Positions 28,440-36,546 are shown, counted from the first letter of the stretch. The stretch is DNA of 64,000 bases from Halopseudomonas laoshanensis (GCF_008365385.1 NZ_QOVF01000006.1:1-64000), one strand, 5' to 3'. The notes: generated from the letters alone by a model not told the origin. A program made the numbers and translations.

Positions 28440-28864
28440 GCCAGTCTCCTTTTCAGCCAGTGGATGATCCCGCCGAGCAGCGGAATGTGCTCGTACAGCA
28501 ACGCGCCAGCGTCGTAATAGTCGATATGTCTGGTAACGCGCTGGTTCTTGAAGAAGATGCAGCTACAACCCTCCACCTGTATTTCCCGGCCCTTGTTCAG
28601 CCGCGGATGGCAGAAGGTCATGGTCCAGCGCAGTAATGCCTGGCCATCGCGCACGCTGTCGCACTGGTGGAAATCAAAATCGATATGTGTGACGTTGGCG
28701 TACAGCTGTTCAAAGTAATCGCGCATGGCCTCGAGGCCACGTACATCGTGCAGCGGGTCGGTGAAGTGCACGTCAGGGGCATAGATTTCCTTCAGCCGGT
28801 CAAGGTTATGCTTGTCCAGTTCGGCGAAGGTCTTGGCGAAAAACGCCGGAAAGTCTTCAGTCAT
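28436..28864 (-). CDS. NTF2-like (SnoaL) fold protein
   Basis: A 142-residue small alpha+beta barrel protein of the nuclear-transport-factor-2/SnoaL superfamily: FFAKTFAELDKHNLDRLKEIY helix, YAPDVHFTDPLHDVRG and MRDYFEQLY. The start at 28864 has AAGGTGA 6 bases upstream; a GTG at 28873 has no ribosome site. It overlaps phrB by 8 bases. Such proteins can be isomerases, hydrolases or scaffolds, so no function is assigned. Confidence 0.85.
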   Translation of the reverse strand: MTEDFPAFFAKTFAELDKHNLDRLKEIYAPDVHFTDPLHDVRGLEAMRDYFEQLYANVTHIDFDFHQCDSVRDGQALLRWTMTFCHPRLNKGREIQVEGCSCIFFKNQRVTRHIDYYDAGALLYEHIPLLGGIIHWLKRRLA

Positions 28865-30290
28865 GCTGGTCACCTTGTTGTTTGAAGACGTCCAGAGCCC
28901 GCCTGCGGCTTTGACTCAGGTCGACCAGTGGCGCGGGGTAATCTGATGAGGCAAATAAATCATCAACCGGCGGCTGATGAATCTGTTTGCTGGACAGGTG
29001 CCCGATCTCTGGCACCCAGGTGCGGATGAAGTCGCCCTGCGGATCGAATTTGCGTGATTGGGTCACCGCATTGAAGATGCGGAAGTAGGGCGCCGAATCG
29101 GTTCCGGTGGAAGCGCTCCATTGCCAGCCGCCGTTGTTGGCCGCCAGGTCGCCATCGATCAGCTGCTGCATAAACCAGCGTTCGCCGTGCTTCCAGTCAA
29201 TCAACAGATTCTTGGTCAGGAACATGGCGGTGAGCATGCGCAGACGGTTGTGCATCCAGCCGGTGGTCAGCAATTGGCGCATCGCCGCATCAATAATCGG
29301 GATGCCGGTGCGCCCCTGCTGCCAGGCTTCCAGCGCCGGAGAGTCATCTCTCCAGGGAATGCTTTCCATCTCCGGGCGAAAGGCGCGGTGCATGGATACG
29401 CGCGGATAGCAGACCAGAATATGTTTGTAGAACTCGCGCCATAGCAGCTCGTTGACCCAAGTAATAGCGCCGGGGTTGCCCGAGTCGAACTCGCCCTGAT
29501 TAGCGCTGATGGCGGCGTGCAGGCATTGGCGGGGGGAGAGCACACCTGCTACCAGGTACGCTGAAAGCCGGCTGGTGCCATCCACGTCGGGAAGATCACG
29601 GGCGCTGTCGTAGTCGGCCATGATCTGCTCGGTAAACAGGGCCAGACGTTCGCTGGCAGCATCCTCTCCGGCCGGCCAGAGCGAGCGCTGCTGGGCGCTG
29701 GCGGGCTGGTAGCCGGCAATTTGCTTGGGTACTGCGTCAGCCTTGATGCCGGTCTCCTGCTGTTTGTCCGGTGCGGGCAGGCAGGTGGGCAGGCTTTCAT
29801 GCAGCCGTTGGTAAGCCTGTTTGCGGAATTGGCTGTAGACCTTGAACATGCTGCCGGCCTGGGTCAGGAGGCTACCGGGTTTGAACAGAATCAGGTCGGT
29901 GAAGCGTTCGCACTGCAGGCCTTGTGCAGTGAACGCAGCAGCTACCGCATCATCGCGCTGTTGTTCATGTACACCGTATTCGTCATTGAAGAACAGCGCC
30001 TGCGCATCCAGGTCGGCGGCCAGATCCAGCAATAGTTGCGCGGCATCTGCCCATTTATCTGCGCTGAGTATCTTCAGCGGAATATTTAACCTGGATAGCT
30101 GTTCGCTAAGATGCTCCAGATTGCGCCGCCAGAAGTCCACCTTCACAGGCGCGTCATCATGTTCCAGCCAGGTATCCGGGGTGAGCAAGCACACAGCCAC
30201 CACCGGCCCATTCTGGCTGGCGTGCCAGAGGGCGTGGTTGTCGTGCAGGCGCAGATCATTGCGCAGCCAGCATAGTTGTATTGCATTCAT
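28857..30290 (-). CDS. phrB: Deoxyribodipyrimidine photolyase (class I CPD photolyase)
   Basis: A 477-residue blue-light DNA repair enzyme. The N-terminal antenna domain starts QLCWLRNDLRLHDNHAL. The catalytic FAD domain has the conserved WRDDSPALEAWQQGRTG and MHNRLRMLTAMFLTKNL segments, and the signature GGWQWSASTGTDSAPYFRIF is near residues 385-405. It uses light to reverse cyclobutane pyrimidine dimers. It overlaps the MerR gene stop (ATGA), so regulator and photolyase are coupled. Confidence 0.96.
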   Translation of the reverse strand: MNAIQLCWLRNDLRLHDNHALWHASQNGPVVAVCLLTPDTWLEHDDAPVKVDFWRRNLEHLSEQLSRLNIPLKILSADKWADAAQLLLDLAADLDAQALFFNDEYGVHEQQRDDAVAAAFTAQGLQCERFTDLILFKPGSLLTQAGSMFKVYSQFRKQAYQRLHESLPTCLPAPDKQQETGIKADAVPKQIAGYQPASAQQRSLWPAGEDAASERLALFTEQIMADYDSARDLPDVDGTSRLSAYLVAGVLSPRQCLHAAISANQGEFDSGNPGAITWVNELLWREFYKHILVCYPRVSMHRAFRPEMESIPWRDDSPALEAWQQGRTGIPIIDAAMRQLLTTGWMHNRLRMLTAMFLTKNLLIDWKHGERWFMQQLIDGDLAANNGGWQWSASTGTDSAPYFRIFNAVTQSRKFDPQGDFIRTWVPEIGHLSSKQIHQPPVDDLFASSDYPAPLVDLSQSRRRALDVFKQQGDQHD

Positions 30291-31183
30291 TGCAATGTCC
30301 TTAGCTGAGCCAGCAGCAGAGGGTAAGCAAGGCTGGCGCGCTCAGGCAGCGCCAGTATGCCGAGTTCGGCAAGCTCTTCTTCATGGATGCGCGCCGCGGG
30401 GCCGGCGACTATGACCGGAATCGGCTGCAACTGAACCAGCTTGGGTAGCTGCCGGCGCAGTTGATTTAACGCCAGCGCCTGGCTGCTGAAAAACAGCATG
30501 GCGCGGGGCTGGCAGCGCTCCGCCAGCAAGGCCAGTTCACTTGCAGGTACTTCCCATTCCAACATGCAAAACGGAATGCCCTGGGCATTGAGCATTAACG
30601 CCAATAGCCAGATACCGGCTTCGCAGTGCTGCTCGGATAAATTGACCAGGAGTATTGGGCGGCCATGCAACTGGCTGTTTTTCGCGTGCAGGTGAGCGGC
30701 GAGATTGCCACGCAGCCAACTGTGGCAGAAGACCATCTCCAACTGGCTGCCGAACTGACCCTGCCAGCGCTGCTGCAGGTGCTCCAGCACCGGCTCCAGC
30801 AGAAAATGACACAGACGGTCGGCATCATGGCGTTGAAGCGTAGCGCTCATGATGCGGTTGAGTTCGGCAGCATCGTATTGCACAAATGCCTGGACCATCG
30901 CTCGCCGTATTTCATGCCAGGGGGAGTTCGCGTCTTCGTCCACTGGCTGCGGAGCATGCAGTAGCTCCTTTACCTGCCCAACGGCTACACCGCGCCCAAG
31001 CCAGGTGAGGATGTCCTGAATTTGCTGCACGTTTTCTTCGGTATACAGGCGGTGACCCTTGCCCGTGCGATGCGGCGTGATGAGACCATAACGACGCTCC
31101 CAGGCCCGTAGAGTGACTGCATTGACGCCCGTCACTCGGGATACTTCGCGAATGGGCAGCATGACACTGGACGGCATGCTCAT
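30287..31183 (-). CDS. MerR-family regulator with degenerate cobalamin-binding fold (LitR/CarH-like, class II type)
   Basis: A 298-residue regulator. The MerR winged helix (IREVSRVTGVNAVTLRAWERR) is at about residues 11-75, a helical bundle at about 85-175, and a Rossmann-like domain from 178 to the end. B12-dependent CarH/LitR proteins carry W-x9-EH in the bundle and ExHxxG/DxHxxG in the Rossmann domain. Here the bundle has WQGQFGSQLEMVFCHSW and the second site is SEQHCEAG, with one extra residue before Gly, so cobalamin binding is doubtful. This fits the class II LitR proteins I recall from Pseudomonas putida (PplR). GGAG lies 5 bases before the ATG. It is first gene of the eight-gene (-) operon and probably autoregulated through the palindrome at 31249-31276. 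Confidence 0.88.
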   Translation of the reverse strand: MSMPSSVMLPIREVSRVTGVNAVTLRAWERRYGLITPHRTGKGHRLYTEENVQQIQDILTWLGRGVAVGQVKELLHAPQPVDEDANSPWHEIRRAMVQAFVQYDAAELNRIMSATLQRHDADRLCHFLLEPVLEHLQQRWQGQFGSQLEMVFCHSWLRGNLAAHLHAKNSQLHGRPILLVNLSEQHCEAGIWLLALMLNAQGIPFCMLEWEVPASELALLAERCQPRAMLFFSSQALALNQLRRQLPKLVQLQPIPVIVAGPAARIHEEELAELGILALPERASLAYPLLLAQLRTLQ

Positions 31184-31248
31184 GAACGCTCCACTTTAGA
31201 AGCGGCCCATGGCAGTGAGCTGTAGATTGATAGCATGGCGACTCCTGG

Positions 31249-31276
31249 CTTATACAGCGTTATGGTTCTGTATAAG
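31249..31276. promoter_or_regulatory. Palindromic operator candidate O1 of the MerR-phrB operon
   Basis: A perfect 9-bp inverted repeat, CTTATACAG (31249-31257) and CTGTATAAG (31268-31276), contains TATACA-N12-TGTATA. This is the spacing of the E. coli MlrA site TGTACA-N12-TGTACA, and MlrA is a MerR-family relative. On the minus strand the right-hand half TATAAG could be a -10 element, so binding would cover the promoter. Confidence 0.6.
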
Positions 31277-31282
31277 TTTTAG

Positions 31283-31307
31283 TGTACACCAGCTATATTA
31301 TTGTACA
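31283..31307. promoter_or_regulatory. Second operator candidate O2 of the MerR-phrB operon
   Basis: Two copies of the self-complementary hexamer TGTACA at 31283-31288 and 31302-31307 are separated by 13 bases, in an AT-rich non-coding stretch 8 bases beyond O1. Paired sites suggest cooperative binding. The spacing differs by one base from O1. Confidence 0.45.
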
Positions 31308-31328
31308 AGTATTAGTCGCAGTTGCAGA

Positions 31329-31547
31329 CTAACGCCATCCCGCCTGCCATTGATTGCTGTCTTTCAACAGCTTCCATGGCAGACGCTGAGTGCGCGTGGT
31401 CAGTACCGCCTGGAGGTCCACGCTGACCACTGCTTCTTCCTGCTCGTCCAGCTGGCAATCGGTCACGATAAAATGCTTCTCACGTTGCAGCGGCTGGACT
31501 GCGGTCCATTTCGACAGCAGCAGCTTGTGCGGATTGATTTGATTCAT
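31329..31547 (-). CDS. Small Trp-rich conserved protein (TIGR02450 family)
   Basis: A 72-residue protein with the signature NPHKLLLSKWTAVQPLQREKHF at residues 5-26 (two overlapping parts) and a basic W-containing C-terminus (KLLKDSNQWQAGWR). The family is conserved but uncharacterised. The start at 31547 overlaps the stop of the flavoprotein gene by four bases, which is why the longer frame from 31631 is rejected. It probably forms a two-gene transcript with the renalase-like gene. Confidence 0.85.
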   Translation of the reverse strand: MNQINPHKLLLSKWTAVQPLQREKHFIVTDCQLDEQEEAVVSVDLQAVLTTRTQRLPWKLLKDSNQWQAGWR

Positions 31548-32539
31548 CGCTTCTCCATCAAGGTGTTCGCCGCTTGTTGCCCGCTGAGCCAGGCGTTTTC
31601 GACCCGCCCACCCATGCACCAGTCGCCGCATACGTACAGGTCCTTTTCCGGCGCGGCCAGCGCACCCCAGTTGCAGGCATCGGCTGGTCGGGCGTAAAGC
31701 CAGCGATGGGCGTGGGTGAACAGGGGTTCCGGCAAGCTGCAGCCAATAACTTCGGCAAAGGCGGCGAGCAGCTCGCGGGTAATTTCTTGGGCGTCCAGTT
31801 GCAGATGATCACTGGCCCACTCGGGGGTGGATTGCAGCACCCAGCTATCCTGCCCGGTGCGGCCCGGCTTGCTGCTATTGCGGGAGATCCAGTCCAACGC
31901 GCCAGCTCGAACGAAACACGCTTCAACGGGTGTGGGCAGGGGGTCGGAAAAGGCCACCGCCAATGCCCAGCCAGGTTGCATTTGCACCTGCGCAGCGGCG
32001 TGGGCCAGGTGTGGCGATTGCTCCAACAATGCCACGGCCTGGGGTGCGGGGGTGGCAACGATAACGCGGTCAAAAGGGCCGTGCTGATGTTGCTGCTCAT
32101 CGACCAACAGCCAGTGCTTGTCTTCGTGCTGAACAAGGTGGCTGATACGCGTCTGGCTGGCAAAGTCCAGTCCTTGCAGTAACTGCCGGGTCAGGCCAGT
32201 CATGCGCGGCGCGCCGACGAAGCGTTGCTGGTCGTCCGCCGCGCTGCGCAAGCCGTTTTGGTCGTAGGCGTACAGGGCTGGCGCCCATTCGGCGACCCAG
32301 CCGTTGTCGAGCCAGGTCTTGAGTTCGTGACGGAATCGCGAATCACGGGCTGTGAAGTACTGGGCGCCCATGTCCAGATCGCCCACTTCGGTGCGCTTGC
32401 TGTTCATCCGGCCGCCGCTGCCGCGGCTTTTGTCGAACAGCTTGACGCTATGGCCCGCGCGAATCAAAGCGGTGGCGGCGCTGATACCGGCCATTCCGGC
32501 ACCAATAACGGCGATATTGTAACGGTGAGTCATGGTCAT
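31544..32539 (-). CDS. Renalase-like FAD-dependent oxidoreductase
   Basis: A 331-residue flavoprotein. The FAD-binding motif IAVIGAGMAGISAATALI is at residues 9-26, then FDKSRGSGGRMNSKR with the RGxGGR loop, and the C-terminal FAD contact YVCGDWCMGGRVENAWLSG near 303-321. Bacterial renalases oxidise aberrant 2-/6-dihydro-NAD(P) isomers, so a cofactor-repair role is plausible but unproven. A TGTACA-type operator lies upstream, like that of the MerR operon. It is coupled to the Trp-rich protein downstream. Confidence 0.85.
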   Translation of the reverse strand: MTMTHRYNIAVIGAGMAGISAATALIRAGHSVKLFDKSRGSGGRMNSKRTEVGDLDMGAQYFTARDSRFRHELKTWLDNGWVAEWAPALYAYDQNGLRSAADDQQRFVGAPRMTGLTRQLLQGLDFASQTRISHLVQHEDKHWLLVDEQQHQHGPFDRVIVATPAPQAVALLEQSPHLAHAAAQVQMQPGWALAVAFSDPLPTPVEACFVRAGALDWISRNSSKPGRTGQDSWVLQSTPEWASDHLQLDAQEITRELLAAFAEVIGCSLPEPLFTHAHRWLYARPADACNWGALAAPEKDLYVCGDWCMGGRVENAWLSGQQAANTLMEKR

Positions 32540-32841
32540 CTATTCCCTGAATCGATTTCGGGTTTCCAGCTACGAGGGGCTTGGGCTATAGGCACAAACT
32601 ATAGCTGGAATGCATTCGACATAACTTGTACACGATGCTAAGTCTGTATAGCATCCTACAATTGTGAACTGTCTGCAATTTCATCCTGTCTACGGCTGAT
32701 ATGCTCAGTGGTGAATTTTGAACTGCTTGCACTATATAGCTCTGCATAGCTCTGCGTGTTTGCGTTATGTGACGGATGATGACCGCTTCTGGCGCTGGCT
32801 ATGGGGATTCTTCTCAACCCTTTTGTGACAGGGAGTTGAAC
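32540..32841. other. Divergent intergenic region between the renalase-like gene and the TIGR01777 gene
   Basis: About 300 AT-rich bases without a gene. It holds the operator candidate at 32627-32650. A possible -10 (TATAGT, complement of 32598-32603) for the flavoprotein gene lies next to it. A perfect 9-of-10 tandem (TAGCTCTGCA/TAGCTCTGCG) lies at 32738-32757. I see no convincing promoter hexamers for the (+) gene. Confidence 0.55.
32627..32650. promoter_or_regulatory. Operator candidate O3 upstream of the renalase-like gene
   Basis: TGTACA (32627-32632), exactly 12 bases, then TGTATA (32645-32650): the same half-site family and N12 spacing as O1. It abuts the expected -35 position of a minus-strand promoter whose -10 would be at 32598-32603. 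This suggests that the MerR protein controls both transcription units. Confidence 0.5.
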
Positions 32842-33738
32842 ATGCATGTGCTAATTACCGGGGGTACCGGATTGATCGGCAGTGCTCTTTGCCGGAAGCT
32901 TCTGAGCGACGGCCATGAAGTATCGGTGTGGAGCAGGCGGCCGGAGACGGTGGCGTCCCGCTGCGGCCCGGGTATCAATGCTGTCGGTGAACTGTCGCAA
33001 CTGAGCGGCAAGCCTGTTCAGGCGGTGGTGAATCTGGCGGGGGAGCCGATCGCCGACAAACCCTGGACCAGCAAACGCAAGGCGGCGCTGTGGGCTAGCC
33101 GCGTGACCTTGACCGAGCATCTGGTGGAGTGGTTAGGACGTCAACCGGTGAAGCCGGAGGTGTTGATCAGTGGCTCCGCTGTGGGTTGGTATGGTGATGC
33201 CGGGGCGGCGGTTGTGACTGAAGCCACCCCTGCCAAGCCGGAGTACACCCATACTCTGTGTGATGCGTGGGAGTCCGCGGCCAAGCGTGCCGCGGCGCAC
33301 GGCATCCGCGTGTGCCAACTGCGCACCGGGTTGGTCGTGGCACCAAAGGGCGGTTTCCTTCAGCGCCTGTTGCCGCCGTTCAAGCTTGGATTGGGCGGGC
33401 CGATCGGATCCGGTCAGCAGTACATGCCTTGGGTACATCTCGAGGACATGGTCGGGATTATTGTTTTTCTGTTGAATAATTCGCAATGCAAAGGGCCGTT
33501 TAATGCGACCGCGCCGCATCCGGTGACGAATCGCGAGTTCGCCAAGACCCTGGGCAACTCCCTGAAAAGACCTGCGATAATACCTGTCCCTGCATTCGTG
33601 CTTAAAGCCGCGCTCGGGGAAATGTCCCGATTGTTGCTGACCGGACAGCGTGCGCTGCCGGAAAAGCTTCGTGAGGCGGGGTACGTGTTTCGCTTTGAAC
33701 ACCTTGAAACGGCCTTGGCCGATGTTGTGAAAACCTGA
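32842..33738 (+). CDS. TIGR01777 family NAD(P)-binding epimerase-like protein
   Basis: A 298-residue extended SDR. The N-terminal cofactor loop MHVLITGGTGLIGSALCRKL is followed by VVNLAGEPIADKPWT, SGSAVGWYGD, and the C-terminal DUF1731-like tail. The start at 32842 has AGGGAG upstream; the frame from 32776 is unsupported. E. coli YfcH is a relative; no substrate is known. It lies 12 bases before hemH, so the two are probably co-transcribed. Confidence 0.9.
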   Translation: MHVLITGGTGLIGSALCRKLLSDGHEVSVWSRRPETVASRCGPGINAVGELSQLSGKPVQAVVNLAGEPIADKPWTSKRKAALWASRVTLTEHLVEWLGRQPVKPEVLISGSAVGWYGDAGAAVVTEATPAKPEYTHTLCDAWESAAKRAAAHGIRVCQLRTGLVVAPKGGFLQRLLPPFKLGLGGPIGSGQQYMPWVHLEDMVGIIVFLLNNSQCKGPFNATAPHPVTNREFAKTLGNSLKRPAIIPVPAFVLKAALGEMSRLLLTGQRALPEKLREAGYVFRFEHLETALADVVKT

Positions 33739-33750
33739 GGAGTAGTGTGG

Positions 33751-34773
33751 ATGTCTGATCGTGCGGTTTTGCTTGCCAACCTGGGTTCGCCCGCCAGTAC
33801 TGAGGTGGCAGATGTGCGCCGTTATCTCAACCAGTTCCTGATGGACCCCTATGTGGTCGATCTGCCGTGGCCTGCCCGCCGCTTGCTGGTTGGGTTGATC
33901 CTGTTGTTGCGGCCCAAACAATCGGCCGCCGCTTACGCGTCCATCTGGTGGGAGGAAGGTTCGCCTCTGGTGGTAATCAGCCGGCGGGTACAGCAGGCGT
34001 TGCAGGCCAAGCTGGACATGCCGGTTGAACTGGCGATGCGTTACGGCGAACCATCGATTGAAAAGGGTCTGTTGGCCCTAGCCAGCCGTGAAGGTGTAAA
34101 AGAAGTCTTGTTCATGCCGCAATACCCGCAGTTCGCTGCCAGTACGGTGACCACCTCGATCAGGGAGGCTGAGCGCGTTGTGGCAGAGCACAAGCTGAAT
34201 ATAAAACTGACAGTGGTGCCGGCATTTCATGACAAACCTGGCTATATAGACGCACTGGTCGCCAGCGCGGCGCCGCATCTGGAGCAAGGTTTCGATCATC
34301 TGCTGTTCAGTTATCACGGGCTGCCGGAGCGGCATTTGCGTAAGGCCGACCCCACTGGTTCACACTGCTTGAACTACCCTGACTGCTGCGATCGGCCGTC
34401 CCCCGCGCACGCCACCTGTTACCGCGCTCAATGTGTGTCGGTCACGCGCGCCTTTACCGAGCGTATGGGGTTACGCGACGATCAGTGGTCGTTGGCGTTT
34501 CAATCGCGGCTGGGAAAAGACAAATGGATCGAGCCCTACACTGAAGCCCGCGTTGAAGAACTCGTCGAACAGGGCGTCAAGCGCCTGCTGGTTATGTGTC
34601 CGGCGTTCGTCGCCGACTGTATCGAAACCTTGGAGGAAATCGGCGACCGTGCACGTGAGCAGTTTATTGAGGCCGGCGGAGAAGAGCTGGTATTGGTGCC
34701 CTGCCTGAACGATCACCCGCAATGGATTGATACATTGGCTCAGTGGTGCAAAACCGAGCCCAGCGCTGCCTGA
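33751..34773 (+). CDS. hemH: Ferrochelatase (protoporphyrin type) with Cys-rich insertion
   Basis: A 340-residue ferrochelatase, last step of heme synthesis. It begins with [13 protein letters not shown]. The catalytic His is in [12 protein letters not shown], and the acidic [11 protein letters not shown] and [15 protein letters not shown] segments follow. Between them lie five cysteines (Cys206, 212, 213, 223, 228) that E. coli HemH lacks; similar clusters bind [2Fe-2S] in some bacterial ferrochelatases. The start at 33751 has GGAG 8 bases upstream, whereas the GTG at 33745 is too close to it. Confidence 0.95.
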   Translation: MSDRAVLLANLGSPASTEVADVRRYLNQFLMDPYVVDLPWPARRLLVGLILLLRPKQSAAAYASIWWEEGSPLVVISRRVQQALQAKLDMPVELAMRYGEPSIEKGLLALASREGVKEVLFMPQYPQFAASTVTTSIREAERVVAEHKLNIKLTVVPAFHDKPGYIDALVASAAPHLEQGFDHLLFSYHGLPERHLRKADPTGSHCLNYPDCCDRPSPAHATCYRAQCVSVTRAFTERMGLRDDQWSLAFQSRLGKDKWIEPYTEARVEELVEQGVKRLLVMCPAFVADCIETLEEIGDRAREQFIEAGGEELVLVPCLNDHPQWIDTLAQWCKTEPSAA

Positions 34774-34779
34774 ACCGCC

Positions 34780-35424
34780 CTAGAGTGGCTGGGCCCCGCG
34801 CTTCAGCCACTCACTCAGCACCAGGTGCAGGCCCAGGCCAATCAGCACTGCGCCCATCAGCCGATCAAACCAGTGACCCAGGCGGCCAAAGCCTCGGCGG
34901 ACCCGCGCGTGACTGAAAAGCACGGCCACCAGGCAAAACCAGGCGCCGGTAGCGATGGCGAGATAGAAGCCGTAGAACGTTTGAATGCCAATAGGCGTCT
35001 GCGGACTGATGACCAAGGTAAAGAGCGACAGAAAAAACAGCGTTGCCTTGGGATTCAGCCCGTTGGTGACGAAGCCGTTACTGAACGCCTTGGCACCCGA
35101 TAAAGGCGGGCGCCGGCTCATTTCGCCGTCAAGCATCTGCGGCTGTGAGCGGAGCGCCTTGATGCCGAGGTAAAACAGATAGCCGGCTGCGGCGAGTTTC
35201 AGCAAATTGAACAGCCACACCGATTGGGAAACGATCAAACCGATGCCCAGTAAGGAATAAGCCACATGCACCAGAATGCCGCAGCCAACCCCCAGCGCAG
35301 TAAGCAGGCCAGCGCGGCGCCCGGAACCCACACTGTTGCGGATGACAATGGCAAAATCCGGGCCCGGGCTGATGACGGCGAGCAAATGTACCAACGCCAC
35401 CAGCAGAAATTCGTTTAGATACAT
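34780..35424 (-). CDS. LysE/RhtB-family amino-acid exporter
   Basis: A 214-residue inner-membrane protein with about six hydrophobic helices. The family hallmark HLLAVISPGPDFAIVIRNSVGSGRRAG is at residues 13-38 (split motif), and LNPKATLFFLSLF is near 127. Members export amino acids such as homoserine, threonine or lysine, and the substrate is unassigned. It is convergent with hemH (6-base gap) and divergent from the dehydrogenase. Confidence 0.9.
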   Translation of the reverse strand: MYLNEFLLVALVHLLAVISPGPDFAIVIRNSVGSGRRAGLLTALGVGCGILVHVAYSLLGIGLIVSQSVWLFNLLKLAAAGYLFYLGIKALRSQPQMLDGEMSRRPPLSGAKAFSNGFVTNGLNPKATLFFLSLFTLVISPQTPIGIQTFYGFYLAIATGAWFCLVAVLFSHARVRRGFGRLGHWFDRLMGAVLIGLGLHLVLSEWLKRGAQPL

Positions 35425-35488
35425 GGACTCCCCCGTTCAAAGCCGCCATTCTAGACGCTGAACCCACTGCCAGGTAGATACAGTCCGC

Positions 35489-36427
35489 ATGAATAATTCG
35501 CCTTCCGTTGTTTTTCTCGATCTTGCCAGTCTGAGCAAGGACGATCTGGATATGGGTGAGTTGCAGACGCTGTCTGCCGACTTCCAGGCTTACCCGAGCA
35601 CCTCACCCGAAGAGGTGCAAGAACGCATAGCAGGCCGTTCGGTGGTCATCACCAACAAGGTGGTGATTGATGAAGCGGCAATGCAGAGCAACCCGGATTT
35701 GCGGTTGATTCTGGTCGCCGCCACGGGCATGAACAATATCGATCTGCAGGCAGCGGAGCGCCTGGGGATTCAGGTTCGCAACTGTCAGGCTTATGGTACG
35801 CCGGCCGTCGCGCAGCACTCGTTGATGCTCATGCTGGTGCTGATCACGCGCTTCGAATCCTATCGCCAGGCGGTCAAAGAGGGCGCCTGGCAACGCAGTA
35901 GCCAGTTCTGTTTGTTGGACTATCCGATTGCCGAACTCTCCGGCAAAACCCTGGGTATTCTCGGTTACGGCGAACTGGGTCAGGCCGTCGGTCGTCTGGC
36001 TGAAGCCTTTGGTATGCAAGTGATTGCCGGCTCGTTGCCGGGCCGCCCACACCCTGGCCGACCGGAGCTGGCGGAGCTGCTGCCGCAGGTAGACATCCTC
36101 AGCCTGCATTGCCCTCTCACCGATCAGACCCGCAACATGATCGACGCCGAGGCGCTGGCGCTGATGAAGCCAGGTAGTTTGCTGATCAATGCGGCGCGCG
36201 GCGGTATGGTCGATGAGCAGGCGCTGGCTGACAGTCTGCGCAGCGGGCACCTGGGGGGTGCGGCCTGTGATGTGCTGAGCGTCGAGCCGCCAGTGAATGG
36301 CAATCCGCTGCTGGCAACCGATATTCCCAACCTGGTCATTACCCCGCATTCTGCCTGGGGTAGCCGCGAGGCGCGTCAGCGGATTGTGGGGCAGTTGGCC
36401 GACGGCCTGCGCGCTTTCGCCGGTTAG
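35489..36427 (+). CDS. D-2-hydroxyacid dehydrogenase (glycerate dehydrogenase/hydroxypyruvate reductase type)
   Basis: A 312-residue NAD(P)-dependent dehydrogenase. The cofactor loop LGILGYGELGQAVGRLAEAFG is near residues 152-172. The catalytic Arg is in NAARGGMVDEQAL, Glu in DVLSVEPP, and His in TPHSAWGS. The segment ATGMNNIDLQAAERLGIQVRN is the usual substrate-domain motif. It is closest to HprA-type enzymes reducing hydroxypyruvate or glyoxylate, but substrate is not fixed by sequence alone. Confidence 0.88.
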   Translation: MNNSPSVVFLDLASLSKDDLDMGELQTLSADFQAYPSTSPEEVQERIAGRSVVITNKVVIDEAAMQSNPDLRLILVAATGMNNIDLQAAERLGIQVRNCQAYGTPAVAQHSLMLMLVLITRFESYRQAVKEGAWQRSSQFCLLDYPIAELSGKTLGILGYGELGQAVGRLAEAFGMQVIAGSLPGRPHPGRPELAELLPQVDILSLHCPLTDQTRNMIDAEALALMKPGSLLINAARGGMVDEQALADSLRSGHLGGAACDVLSVEPPVNGNPLLATDIPNLVITPHSAWGSREARQRIVGQLADGLRAFAG

Positions 36428-36517
36428 CCTTTACCAGGAACAATAGCGCAGCGTCTGGGGGTCAAGCGGGTCAGGACCACAGGTGTTGCGCAACTTTCAT
36501 CTCACCCTTTTTGGTAG

Positions 36518-36546
36518 TTGTCAGCCCCGTGATGAGCCGCTAACGT
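36518..36546 (+). promoter_or_regulatory. Possible sigma-70 promoter of the minor-pilin operon
   Basis: TTGTCA (36518-36523), 17 bases, TAACGT (36541-36546). The -35 hexamer is strong and the -10 weak. It lies about 42 bases before the first ATG of the pilV frame. Confidence 0.25.

Noticed and set aside
32665-32695. GAACTG ... GTCTAC as an ECF (RpoE/AlgU-like) promoter for the TIGR01777 gene
   Set aside because: Only a partial match to either consensus, 140 bases from the start codon, and no independent support.
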